Of a stretch of DNA of 9,523 nucleotides, positions 1 through 6,144 are shown piece after piece. This stretch comes from Acidobacteriaceae bacterium (GTDB lineage: Bacteria > Acidobacteriota > Terriglobia > Terriglobales > Acidobacteriaceae): contig PKXI01000222.1 of assembly GCA_003133425.1 (NCBI GenBank), forward strand, positions 146 to 9,668, read 5' to 3'. A model generated the notes under the pieces. That model was not told the DNA's origin. It did not search any database and saw only the letters and a program-made list of their open reading frames with translations. The stretch's first letter is position 1. The number at the start of each line of letters is the position of its first letter. The position numbers and the translations under genes were made by a program.

Positions 1-1
1 C

Positions 2-37
2 CCCATCCTTTCGCCTTTTTTCTGGCGAAAGGGTGGG
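2..37. repeat. Long inverted repeat (14-bp arms, 8-nt loop)
   Basis: The left arm CCCATCCTTTCGCC (2-15) pairs with GGCGAAAGGGTGGG (24-37), with a single T:G wobble. The loop is T-rich (16-23). No T-tract follows on the plus strand, so it is not a textbook intrinsic terminator. It may still end the gene left of the window. The purine-rich arm ending in GGGTGGG reminds me of dispersed intergenic palindromes in acidobacterial genomes, but I see no second copy here. It could be a REP-like element or a terminator. Confidence 0.6.
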
Positions 38-79
38 AGACCAAGAATCTCCATCGGCACGATTCAAATAGGAGAAGGT

Positions 80-418
80 ATGACAGACAGTGGAGTAGTT
101 TACACAGCAACCGACGCAACGCCCGTCTCAACCCCCGAGCCCGGAATGTTGCGCCAGGTCCTCGCCTACAACCCGCAATTGATGATGGTCCGCCACAACT
201 TCACCAAGGGATGGGTTGGCGCCCGCCACAAGCATCCCCATCACCAGATGGTCTACATCGTCAGCGGCCACATCGTCTTTGAAGCCGAAGGCAAGAAGTG
301 GAACCTCCGCGCCGGCGACAGCGTCGTCGTCGACGGCAGCCTCGATCACCAGGCCTCCGCCCTCGAAGACTCCGAGGTGCTGGACATCTTCACGCCCTAC
401 CGCGAAGACTACGCGTAA
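80..418 (+). CDS. KdgF-like single-domain cupin protein
   Basis: This is a 112-residue cytosolic cupin with no signal peptide. Metal-ligand motif 1 is visible as H50-K-H52-P-H54-H55-Q56, followed by the YIVSG turn. Motif 2 is G79-D80 followed by H90. His, His, Gln and His match the ligand set of KdgF-type cupins, and the ending IFTPYREDYA resembles the FSPxREDY tail common in that group. KdgF proteins help linearise unsaturated uronates in pectin and alginate breakdown. Here the role is inferred from fold and tail only, since no polysaccharide lyase or uronate gene is adjacent. AGGAG at 70-74 lies 5 nt before the ATG. No promoter is obvious between the hairpin at 2-37 and the start. The next gene follows after 37 bp on the same strand, suggesting an operon. 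A generic cupin_2 protein of other function is the alternative. Confidence 0.85.
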   Translation: MTDSGVVYTATDATPVSTPEPGMLRQVLAYNPQLMMVRHNFTKGWVGARHKHPHHQMVYIVSGHIVFEAEGKKWNLRAGDSVVVDGSLDHQASALEDSEVLDIFTPYREDYA

Positions 419-455
419 ACTGGCTAGCGGGAATCCTGGGAAAAGGGGAAGCACC

Positions 456-1280
456 ATGAAAATGCGCTGGTTTTTGATCCTGGCGTTGGCAGTGCTCTGC
501 GCCTGTCCTTTCCGTTCGATTGCGCAAGCTGCGCAAACCAGCCAGATTACCGGCATTGCGCACATTGCTTATCGAGCCAGCGATCTCGGCAAGGAAGTTG
601 CCTTCCTCCAGAAGTTGGGCTACGAAGAGTCCTTCGGCTTTACAAATGCCGCCGGCAAAACCACTGAAGTCTTCGTCAAGGTCAATGACCGGCAGTTCAT
701 TGAGATCTATCCGCAGACCGATCCTTCCGAACCCCTGGGCTGGATGCACGTCTGCTACGAGTCCGGTGACATCAACGCGCTTTATACGGCCCTTACTGCC
801 CACGGACTCAAACCGACAGAAGTCAGAAAGGCCGGCGCGGGCAACCTGCTCACAACGATGAAAGACCCCGATGACCGCGTTACCGAGTTCACGCAGTACA
901 TGCCCGGTTCGCGCCACACTCTTGATAAGGGGCTGCATCTCGGCGAGCACCGAATCTCCGAAGAGATGCTCGGCTTTTCACTACCGGTTCCCGATCTTGA
1001 AGCCGCCAAAAAGTTCTACGTCGCGGGCATGGGATTTGAAGCGCGCGACGGCCGTCGGGGTTTGCGCATGAGCATCTCCAGCCTCCCCGACATGCGGATT
1101 GATATTCGCAAAGCCGCCGCCGGCGCCAACCCGGAAACCATCTTCCGTGTGACCGACGCCGCGGCCGCAATGCAAAAGATGCAAGCCCTCGGACTCACTG
1201 TGAGGCAGGATAGAAATCGTGTTCTGGTCAACGATCCTGACGGGAATGTCTTTGCCTTTGTCGCGCCGCGCGCTCGTTGA
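456..1280 (+). CDS. Secreted two-module VOC (glyoxalase-fold) protein
   Basis: The protein has 274 residues. The ATG at 456 is chosen because it has an AAGGGGAA ribosome site just upstream and begins a clear signal peptide: basic MKMR, a hydrophobic core, and probable cleavage after AQA near residue 27. The ORF is open further upstream, but that part is the shadow of the cupin gene. Residues about 31-148 form a first VOC module with plausible metal ligands H36, E83, H98 and E144. Residues about 172-271 form a second module (SLPVPDLEAAKKFY through DPDGNVFAFV). It lacks the matching first His and has Phe where the last Glu is usual, so it is probably a structural or substrate-lid half. VOC proteins include glyoxalases, ring-cleavage dioxygenases and antibiotic-binding proteins. 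Export makes a cytosolic glyoxalase I role unlikely. Substrate unknown. It is likely co-transcribed with the cupin. Confidence 0.85.
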   Translation: MKMRWFLILALAVLCACPFRSIAQAAQTSQITGIAHIAYRASDLGKEVAFLQKLGYEESFGFTNAAGKTTEVFVKVNDRQFIEIYPQTDPSEPLGWMHVCYESGDINALYTALTAHGLKPTEVRKAGAGNLLTTMKDPDDRVTEFTQYMPGSRHTLDKGLHLGEHRISEEMLGFSLPVPDLEAAKKFYVAGMGFEARDGRRGLRMSISSLPDMRIDIRKAAAGANPETIFRVTDAAAAMQKMQALGLTVRQDRNRVLVNDPDGNVFAFVAPRAR

Positions 1281-1367
1281 GTTGCCGGCGTCTCGTCACA
1301 GACTTTCGGCGCCCGCTTATCGCCCTTAGCGTGGCCGATAGCCAGGTTCAATGCCCGTCGGCAGACC

Positions 1368-1562
1368 CTAGCTGTGGACCGCGCGCGCTTCGATAGCCTT
1401 TTCCTGCTCGAGCAGTTCGGCCAGCGCCTTCTCCGGGCAGATGTGATGCACTTCCACCCGAGCCAGCGCTTGTTCTGTCTCCACGCAGGAGGCGACTGTC
1501 ATGAAACAGTCGAGGCAGCGCGTGTTGAAGCTGCCGTTGTCGTTCTGAGTACGGCTATACAT
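1368..1562 (-). CDS. Small Cys/His-rich protein of unknown function (64 aa)
   Basis: This is a 64-residue ORF with ATG at 1562 and TAG at 1368. It contains C16-x2-C19, C26, and H39-H40-I-C42-P, followed by an acidic helix-like stretch (about 44-58). The CxxC plus HxC layout could bind zinc or another metal. The sequence pattern resembles small hypothetical proteins I associate with Acidobacteriota, but I know of no assigned function. There is only a weak GGAG about 15 nt upstream of the start. It lies 142 bp downstream of the 94-aa membrane protein on the same strand and converges on the VOC gene 87 bp away. The ordered Cys/His spacing and protein-like composition argue for a real gene. The plus-strand ORF covering the same bases shows no such pattern. 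Confidence 0.6.
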   Translation of the reverse strand: MYSRTQNDNGSFNTRCLDCFMTVASCVETEQALARVEVHHICPEKALAELLEQEKAIEARAVHS

Positions 1563-1628
1563 TGGACTTTGGGACCACTCCAGATATCAAACGATATTAG
1601 GCCCCATCGTATTTCTTTGGCGTGATTC

Positions 1629-1650
1629 GCATCACCCGCCGTTGTGATGC
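1629..1650 (-). terminator. Possible weak stem-loop downstream of the 94-aa gene
   Basis: GCATCAC (1629-1635) is the exact reverse complement of GTGATGC (1644-1650), with an 8-nt loop. The left arm also overlaps a second small hairpin, GTGAT-TCGC-ATCAC (1622-1635). It lies about 55 bp past the stop of the 94-aa gene on the minus strand. There is no U-tract after it, so termination is only a guess. Confidence 0.25.
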
Positions 1651-1704
1651 TTGTCTCCGTCTCTCGCTGCTACGTACTTGGCACTTTCTCCACGAGAAAA
1701 TTTC

Positions 1705-1989
1705 TCACATTGAAAGTCCCGGGTTGGGATCTCGCCGCAATTGCCAGCAAGGGCTTTCGCCTCCCTGAGAAAAAAGAGACACAGAGCACGGCACCTCCAT
1801 GGTGCCCAGATAGTCGAACTCCGTTTTGCGGCCTTTGAGCGGAATTGCAACGTAGCGGTTGACGGTTACTTTAGACTGAGGCGCTCCGCGCAGGCGGTAA
1901 ACCGCCCAATCGCCTCCGTAAACGGCCACAAACACGGCCGCAACCACAACCGCCACCCGGAACAGCCAACGCATCAGGAATCGAATCAA
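1705..1989 (-). CDS. Small single-pass membrane protein of unknown function (94 aa)
   Basis: The preferred start is TTG at 1989, because AAAAGG sits 7 nt upstream of it. The first ATG, at 1974, lacks a ribosome site and would shorten the protein by five residues. Residues 1-11 are basic, and about 12-24 form a hydrophobic transmembrane helix or uncleaved signal anchor. The rest (about 70 residues) would be extracytoplasmic, with two cysteines, C68 (VPC) and C81 (SPCW), that could form a disulfide. The shape recalls small membrane proteins seen in Acidobacteriota. I recognise no named domain. It starts 47 bp after the arsR stop on the same strand, so read-through from arsR is plausible. That proximity is the only evidence for a link to arsenic. 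Confidence 0.6.
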   Translation of the reverse strand: MIRFLMRWLFRVAVVVAAVFVAVYGGDWAVYRLRGAPQSKVTVNRYVAIPLKGRKTEFDYLGTMEVPCSVSLFSQGGESPCWQLRRDPNPGLSM

Positions 1990-2036
1990 TGTTCAGCCTT
2001 TTCACTTAACCGCATGCAGATGATTGAAATCCAAGT

Positions 2037-2447
2037 CTAACGGACATCGAGCGGCGCAACAGGTGCCGGCCGCGGCGCGCCCTCCGGCATTACCAGCTTT
2101 TGCGGTGCGCAGCAGGCGCGCTCCAGCTTGGCGAGGTCGGCTTGCATCTGCCTGTCGCTGTCCATGGAGCCCAGCACCGCGGCAAGGATGGATGCGGAGG
2201 CCTCATCTGCCTGGGGCACAATGCGGTAGTGCATCCACTTGCCCTCGCGCCGCGCCGCCACAATTCCGACTTTGCGCAGATAGGCGAGATGCCGCGATAC
2301 CTTCGGCTGTCCCTGACGCAAAATCTCTACAAAGTAGCAGACGCATACCTCGCGCCCGCTCATCAGGTTTAGCAGACGCAGCCGAGTGGTGTCGGCCAGC
2401 GCCGCAAACAGGCTGGCCAAGCTTGCCGATTTGGAGCCCGAGGACAT
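2037..2447 (-). CDS. arsR: ArsR/SmtB-family As(III)-responsive repressor
   Basis: The protein has 136 residues. Winged-helix features run in order: LFAALADTTRLRLLNLM (about 13-29), metal motif C35-V-C37 in the region matching E. coli ArsR helix alpha3, recognition helix QPKVSRHLAYLRKVG (about 47-61), and wing REGKWMHYRI (about 67-76). E. coli ArsR uses CVCDLC; here the third Cys position is Val40. An extra Cys pair, C112-C113, follows in the C-terminal helix, with a Pro-rich tail after it. Family knowledge: As(III) binding releases the dimer from DNA and derepresses ars genes. It is divergent from arsM across 74 bp, the usual autoregulated layout. The ATG at 2447 has no convincing Shine-Dalgarno but sits directly after a TATAAT box, suggesting a leaderless transcript. 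Another thiophilic metal or metalloid is possible as inducer, but the operon argues for arsenite. Confidence 0.93.
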   Translation of the reverse strand: MSSGSKSASLASLFAALADTTRLRLLNLMSGREVCVCYFVEILRQGQPKVSRHLAYLRKVGIVAARREGKWMHYRIVPQADEASASILAAVLGSMDSDRQMQADLAKLERACCAPQKLVMPEGAPRPAPVAPLDVR

Positions 2448-2459
2448 GGGTCTATTATA
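2448..2459 (-). promoter_or_regulatory. arsR promoter -10 box abutting the start codon
   Basis: On the minus strand a perfect TATAAT (2459-2454) is followed by AGACCC and then the arsR ATG at 2447. A start site the usual 6-7 nt after the -10 box would fall on or next to the A of the ATG, giving a leaderless mRNA. The hexamer 17 nt further upstream (ACTCAC) is a poor -35, so the promoter would be weak or factor-dependent. Confidence 0.5.
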
Positions 2460-2460
2460 T

Positions 2461-2478
2461 ACGTGTTGACAAATATGT
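2461..2478. promoter_or_regulatory. Candidate ArsR operator in the arsR-arsM intergenic region
   Basis: ACGTGTT (2461-2467) and AATATGT (2472-2478) form an imperfect dyad (5 of 7 pairs) with a 4-nt centre. It covers the arsM -35 hexamer and lies just beside the arsR -10 box. A repressor dimer there would shut both promoters. ArsR operators vary widely, so the position rests on location and partial symmetry, not on a consensus match. Confidence 0.35.
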
Positions 2479-2494
2479 GAGTATTTAATATATA
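2466..2494 (+). promoter_or_regulatory. Promoter of the arsM-arsC-acr3 operon
   Basis: A perfect TTGACA (2466-2471) is followed after 17 nt by TATATA (2489-2494), a sigma70-like arrangement. The predicted start near 2501 leaves a leader of about 20 nt before arsM, containing GAGG at 2510-2513, 8 nt before the ATG. The interval is strikingly AT-rich compared with the surrounding genes. Confidence 0.65.
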
Positions 2495-2521
2495 TGCGAA
2501 AGCGAATATGAGGCGCTGAAT

Positions 2522-3418
2522 ATGAGTACCGAAATCATCGTCGAAAAGTCAGCAAAGGAAACAGTCCAGAAATCAGTACAGGAAACAGTCCAGGCCAAAT
2601 ACGGTGCCGCGGCCCGCCAGGTGAGCCAGACGAGCACAGCCGCCTGCTGCAACTCCGCGTTCACCTGTTGCGACCCCATTACCGGCAACCTCTACAACGA
2701 AGCAGAAAAAGGCGCGTTGCCCGCCAAGGCCGTACAGGCTTCGCTTGGCTGCGGCAATCCCACCGCGCTTATTGAACTCAAGGCCGGGGAGACGGTTCTC
2801 GACCTGGGCTCCGGCGGAGGCATCGACGTGCTGCTCTCGGCCAAACGCGTAGGGCAGACCGGCAAGGCTTACGGTCTCGACATGACCGACGACATGCTCG
2901 CCCTGGCCCGCGAAAATCAGCGTCAGGCGGGCGTCGAGAACGTCGAGTTCCTCAAGGGCGAAATCGAAAACATTCCTCTGCCGGACGCCTCGGTCGACGT
3001 CATCATATCCAACTGCGTCATCAATCTCTCCGCCGATAAGGACCGTGTGCTCCGCGAGGCCTTCCGCGTACTCAAGCCCGGCGGCCGCTTTGCCGTATCG
3101 GACGTCGTTGCACGCGGCGAAGTGCCCGACGCAGTGCGCCAGAGCATGATGCTGTGGGTAGGCTGCATCGCCGGCGCGTTGGAAGAGAACGACTACACCG
3201 CCAAGCTCGCGAAGGCCGGCTTCACGTCAATCTCGGTCGAGCCCACCCGCATCTACAACATCGAAGACGCGCGCCGCTTCCTTGAGGACTCCGGTGTCGA
3301 TGTGGACGCGATCGCCAAGCAGGCCGATGGCAAGCTGATGAGTGCCTTCGTCCGCGCCACGAAACCTGCTGCTGAACCTGCCGCACCCTGTTGCGCTCCA
3401 TCGTGCTGCTGCAACTGA
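2522..3418 (+). CDS. arsM: Arsenite S-adenosylmethionine methyltransferase
   Basis: This 298-residue cytosolic enzyme transfers methyl groups from SAM to As(III), giving methylated and finally volatile arsenicals. SAM-binding motif I is [16 protein letters not shown] (92-107), followed by GLDMTDDML (118-126). All three catalytic/As-binding cysteines expected for ArsM are present in their usual contexts: C77 (SLGCGNP), C165 (ISNCVINL) and C215 (WVGCIAGAL). Further cysteines form pairs in the N-terminal region (C42-C43, C49-C50) and a Cys-rich tail, C290-C291 and C295-C297, before the final Asn. Such Cys-rich tails occur in other bacterial ArsM. The first 24 residues contain a tandem repeat ([16 protein letters not shown]) ahead of the conserved part. 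GAGG at 2510-2513 supports the ATG. It is the first gene of the operon, followed after 21 bp by arsC. Confidence 0.95.
   Translation: MSTEIIVEKSAKETVQKSVQETVQAKYGAAARQVSQTSTAACCNSAFTCCDPITGNLYNEAEKGALPAKAVQASLGCGNPTALIELKAGETVLDLGSGGGIDVLLSAKRVGQTGKAYGLDMTDDMLALARENQRQAGVENVEFLKGEIENIPLPDASVDVIISNCVINLSADKDRVLREAFRVLKPGGRFAVSDVVARGEVPDAVRQSMMLWVGCIAGALEENDYTAKLAKAGFTSISVEPTRIYNIEDARRFLEDSGVDVDAIAKQADGKLMSAFVRATKPAAEPAAPCCAPSCCCN
2546..2593 (+). repeat. Two-copy 24-bp in-frame tandem repeat inside arsM
   Basis: The units 2546-2569 and 2570-2593 match at 21 of 24 bases. They encode residues 9-16 and 17-24 of ArsM (KSAKETVQ and KSVQETVQ). Two of the three differences change a residue (Ala to Val, Lys to Gln). 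The repeat lies in the variable N-terminal extension, so copy-number change should be tolerated. Confidence 0.85.
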
Positions 3419-3439
3419 ATTTGGCACCAAGGTGCAATC

Positions 3440-3937
3440 ATGTCCAAGCCATACAACGTCCTCATCCTGTGCACCGGCAACTCCGCGCGCAGCATCATCG
3501 GCGAGGCGCTTTTCAATACGATGGGCGCCGGCCGCTTCAATGCCTATAGCGCGGGCAGCCATCCCACGGGCCGCGTGAATCCCTTCGCAATTGAGCAGGT
3601 GCGCGCGCTGGGCTACGCGGTCGAAAACCTGCGCAGCAAAAGCTGGGACGAGTTCGCCGCCGCCGGCGCGCCGCAGCTGGATTTCGTGATTACGGTCTGC
3701 GACAACGCCGCAGGCGAAGCGTGCCCGTTATGGCCCGGCCAGCCCATCACTGCGCACTGGGGCTTTCCCGATCCCGCTGCGGTCAAAGGGACCGACGACG
3801 AGAAGCGCGCAGCCTTCGCGCTGACCCTGCGCCAGATGCGCAATCGCGTGCAGCTATTTGTCAGCCTGCCTCTGGAAACACTCGACAGTCTGGCAATTGA
3901 AAACAAGATGCGCGACCTCGGAAAGCAACCGCTTTAA
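3440..3937 (+). CDS. arsC: Arsenate reductase, LMW protein-tyrosine-phosphatase fold
   Basis: The protein has 165 residues. The N-terminal P-loop C11-T-G-N-S-A-R17-S is the CX5R anion-binding signature that attacks arsenate. C87 (ITVCDNA) and C95 (EACP) are placed to shuttle the disulfide as in thioredoxin-coupled ArsC. They are eight residues apart, against seven for C82/C89 in the S. aureus enzyme. D111 in the FPDPA segment fits the general acid of the family. The conserved stretch [15 protein letters not shown] is typical of arsenate reductases in ars operons rather than of true tyrosine phosphatases. AAGGTG at 3429-3434 lies 5 nt before the ATG. The arsC stop overlaps the acr3 ribosome site, showing tight co-transcription. 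The product arsenite is the substrate of both neighbours, ArsM and Acr3. The reductant partner is not encoded in this window. Confidence 0.93.
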   Translation: MSKPYNVLILCTGNSARSIIGEALFNTMGAGRFNAYSAGSHPTGRVNPFAIEQVRALGYAVENLRSKSWDEFAAAGAPQLDFVITVCDNAAGEACPLWPGQPITAHWGFPDPAAVKGTDDEKRAAFALTLRQMRNRVQLFVSLPLETLDSLAIENKMRDLGKQPL

Positions 3938-3949
3938 AGGAGCCGCTCC

Positions 3950-5062
3950 ATGGAATCAGATCCACAGATTTGCTGTCCAACACCGATGCCGGGGCGCGCT
4001 TCACATCTGTCGTTTATCGATCGCTTTCTGACGCTTTGGATTTTTCTTGCCATGGCGATTGGAGTCGCGCTCGGCCGCTTTGTACCCACCGTGCCAGCTT
4101 TCTTTCAGCGCTTCCAGGCGGGCACCACCAACATCCCCATCGCGGTTGGCCTGATCCTCATGATGTATCCGCCGCTCGCCAAGGTGCAGTACGAGCGGCT
4201 CGGCGAGGTCTTTCGCAATCGCAAGGTGCTCGGCCTCTCTCTGGTGCAGAACTGGGTCATCGGGCCGGTACTGATGTTTGTGCTCGCCGTCGTCTTTCTG
4301 CGTGGATACCCGGAATACAGAACCGGACTCATCCTCATCGGCCTGGCTCGTTGCATCGCCATGGTGATTGTGTGGAATGAACTTGCGCGCGGCGACACAG
4401 ATTACGCTGCCGGCCTGGTCGCCTTCAACAGCGTCTTCCAGGTGCTCTTCTACAGCGTCTATGCCTGGTTCTTTCTCGCCGTCCTGCCCCCGCTTATCGG
4501 ATTGAAGGGCGTGGTCGTCGACATCCGCATGAGCCAGATTGCCCAGAGCGTCTTCATCTATCTCGGCATTCCGTTTCTGGCAGGCATGCTCACGCGCTTT
4601 CTACTACTCAAGGCCAAAGGGCGCACCTGGTATCAGACCCGCTTCATCCCCGCCATCAGCCCGCTAACGCTCGCTGCGCTGCTTTTTACTATCGTGGTCA
4701 TGTTCAGCCTCAAAGGCAATCTAATCGTTCAATTGCCATTCGACGTGCTGCGCATCGCAGTGCCGCTGCTCATCTACTTCGTCGTCATGTTCTTCGTCAG
4801 CTTCTGGATGGGCCGCAAGGTGGGCGCAGACTACTCCAAGACGGCAACGCTTTCATTCACAGCCGCCAGCAACAACTTCGAGCTGGCCATCGCGGTGGCT
4901 GTCGCCGTCTTCGGCCTCAACTCCGGAGCGGCTTTTGAAGCCGTCATCGGCCCGTTGGTCGAGGTGCCGGCCCTCATCCTGTTGGTGCGGGTCTCTCTCC
5001 GCATGCAGAGCCGTTGGTTTTCCAACGGTGCCGCTGCGCCGCTGCAAGCCCCGGCGCCATAG
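3950..5062 (+). CDS. acr3: Acr3-family arsenite efflux permease
   Basis: The protein has 370 residues with about ten hydrophobic segments, fitting the bile-acid/arsenite transporter fold of Acr3. The key cysteine of the fourth membrane segment is C135 in [18 protein letters not shown]. The essential glutamate of the late segment is E338 in [13 protein letters not shown]. Both are known functional residues of Acr3, so the pump should be active. It exports As(III) driven by the proton gradient. The short cytosolic N-terminus carries a Cys pair, C8-C9. AAAGGAG at 3936-3942 overlaps the arsC stop codon, with 7 nt to the ATG, so translation is probably coupled. It is the last gene of the operon, with a hairpin 11 bp past its stop. 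Some databases name this family ArsB, but it is unrelated to the E. coli ArsB fold. Confidence 0.95.
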   Translation: MESDPQICCPTPMPGRASHLSFIDRFLTLWIFLAMAIGVALGRFVPTVPAFFQRFQAGTTNIPIAVGLILMMYPPLAKVQYERLGEVFRNRKVLGLSLVQNWVIGPVLMFVLAVVFLRGYPEYRTGLILIGLARCIAMVIVWNELARGDTDYAAGLVAFNSVFQVLFYSVYAWFFLAVLPPLIGLKGVVVDIRMSQIAQSVFIYLGIPFLAGMLTRFLLLKAKGRTWYQTRFIPAISPLTLAALLFTIVVMFSLKGNLIVQLPFDVLRIAVPLLIYFVVMFFVSFWMGRKVGADYSKTATLSFTAASNNFELAIAVAVAVFGLNSGAAFEAVIGPLVEVPALILLVRVSLRMQSRWFSNGAAAPLQAPAP

Positions 5063-5072
5063 ACGCAAAACA

Positions 5073-5096
5073 GGGCCAGCCGCAAGCGGCCGGCCC
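5073..5096. terminator. GC-rich hairpin between convergent acr3 and glk
   Basis: GGGCCAGCCGC (5073-5083) pairs with GCGGCCGGCCC (5086-5096), with one A/C mismatch. The innermost pair probably opens to give a CAAG loop. On the minus strand the hairpin is followed by TGTTTTG, a short U-run, so it fits best as the glk terminator and may work both ways. On the plus strand no U-run follows. Confidence 0.55.
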
Positions 5097-5124
5097 TCAT
5101 GTTCGTATACAAATTCTTTGCGCG

Positions 5125-6144
5125 CTAGAACTTCACACTAGCCGCCCGCGGCGAAATTCCGCTCAGCTCCGCGGCGCGCGCTTCTGCGTAGGCCGCGGCT
5201 CCCATCAGCGCAGTTCGGCTCTCCAGAATCACCCTCACCGGCGTATTCACCAATAACTGGCTAAGCCGCCCTTTGTCGGTGAAGGCCTTCATGAAGGTGC
5301 CATCCTTCAGCTTTTCCAAGATGCGCGGTGCAATACCGCCGCCCACGTAAAGGCCGCCGACTGACAGAATTTTCAGCGCCAGATTGCCGGCCTCAGCCCC
5401 GTAGGCCGAGACGAACATATCCATCGCCTTCTCGCAGATCTCGCTCTTTGCCGCCAACGCCATCTCGGTAATCACGGCGTTTGGATCCTCTACCGCCATG
5501 CGCTCCGCAAGCGAGGCGGATTCTTCAATCCCCCGCACCTCGCGCAGGAATTCATAGCAATTGGTCAGGCCCTGTCCGCTCACCACCCGTTCCGTGCTGA
5601 TGCGCCCGTTGTACTTCTGCTTCAAAAAGCGCAGCAGGTCGATCTCGTCCTCATTGCGCGGCGCATAGTCCGAATGCCCTCCCTCTGAAGGGTAGGGAAC
5701 GTAGTCGCGGCCATCCCAAATCATGAAGGCCTCGCCCAGACCCGTACCCGCGGAAATCAAAGCGCGGTTCCCGATCTGGCGTGCATCGCCTTCGCTCAGC
5801 GTGTAAATCTGGTCGGCGCCCAGCTCGGCAATTCCGTAACCGTTGGCCTGCAGATCATTGATCAGAAATACATAATCGATCTTGAGATGAGCCGCCAGCT
5901 CGCGGCTGTCCAGCGTCCATGGCAGGTTGGTCAGGCGCAGGCGCCCGTCGCGCACCGGTCCCGGAACGCCGAAACACGCCGCGGTCACCTTCTCCGAGAC
6001 GATAAACTCTTTTACGATTTCCTCCAGCCCCGAGTACTCCTTGGCTGGATACTGCTTATCGCGGGCGTGCTTAAGGTTGCCGTCGATAAAGTCGTACAGC
6101 GCCAAATTGACCTTGGTGCCGCCTACATCCCCCGCCAGAATCAT
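5125..6144 (-). CDS. glk: Glucokinase (PF02685 type)
   Basis: This 339-residue cytosolic enzyme phosphorylates glucose to glucose-6-phosphate with ATP. The N-terminal phosphate-1 motif is LAGDVGGTKVNLALYDF (3-19). The catalytic aspartate is D97 in FLINDLQANG, and AGTGLGEAF (132-140) binds nucleotide or phosphate. E154-G-G-H157 in the PSEGGHSDYAPR segment binds sugar. GLYVGGGIAPRIL (264-276) and the ESRTALMGAAAYA end (308-320) also match the family. E. coli Glk has 321 residues, so the length is normal, with a short Ala-rich tail. The initiating ATG overlaps the TGA of pgl as ATGA (6144-6141), and GAGG lies a few nt upstream inside pgl, so the two are translationally coupled. This pairing supplies and then uses glucose-6-phosphate, although zwf (the enzyme between them) is absent from the window. 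Confidence 0.94.
   Translation of the reverse strand: MILAGDVGGTKVNLALYDFIDGNLKHARDKQYPAKEYSGLEEIVKEFIVSEKVTAACFGVPGPVRDGRLRLTNLPWTLDSRELAAHLKIDYVFLINDLQANGYGIAELGADQIYTLSEGDARQIGNRALISAGTGLGEAFMIWDGRDYVPYPSEGGHSDYAPRNEDEIDLLRFLKQKYNGRISTERVVSGQGLTNCYEFLREVRGIEESASLAERMAVEDPNAVITEMALAAKSEICEKAMDMFVSAYGAEAGNLALKILSVGGLYVGGGIAPRILEKLKDGTFMKAFTDKGRLSQLLVNTPVRVILESRTALMGAAAYAEARAAELSGISPRAASVKF

Noticed and set aside
216..455. Upstream extension of the VOC ORF into the cupin gene
   Set aside because: This part is the cupin gene in another frame (Ser/Thr/Pro-rich). The ATG at 456 has both a ribosome site and a signal peptide.
1584..1597. ATATC-AAAC-GATAT dyad upstream of the 64-aa gene
   Set aside because: Arms of five AT-rich bases are easily due to chance and no matching -35/-10 pair with proper spacing was found.
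2024..2488. Plus-strand ORF of 154 codons over arsR
   Set aside because: It is antisense to the clear ArsR winged-helix gene, and its Arg/Ala/Pro-rich product has no recognisable pattern.
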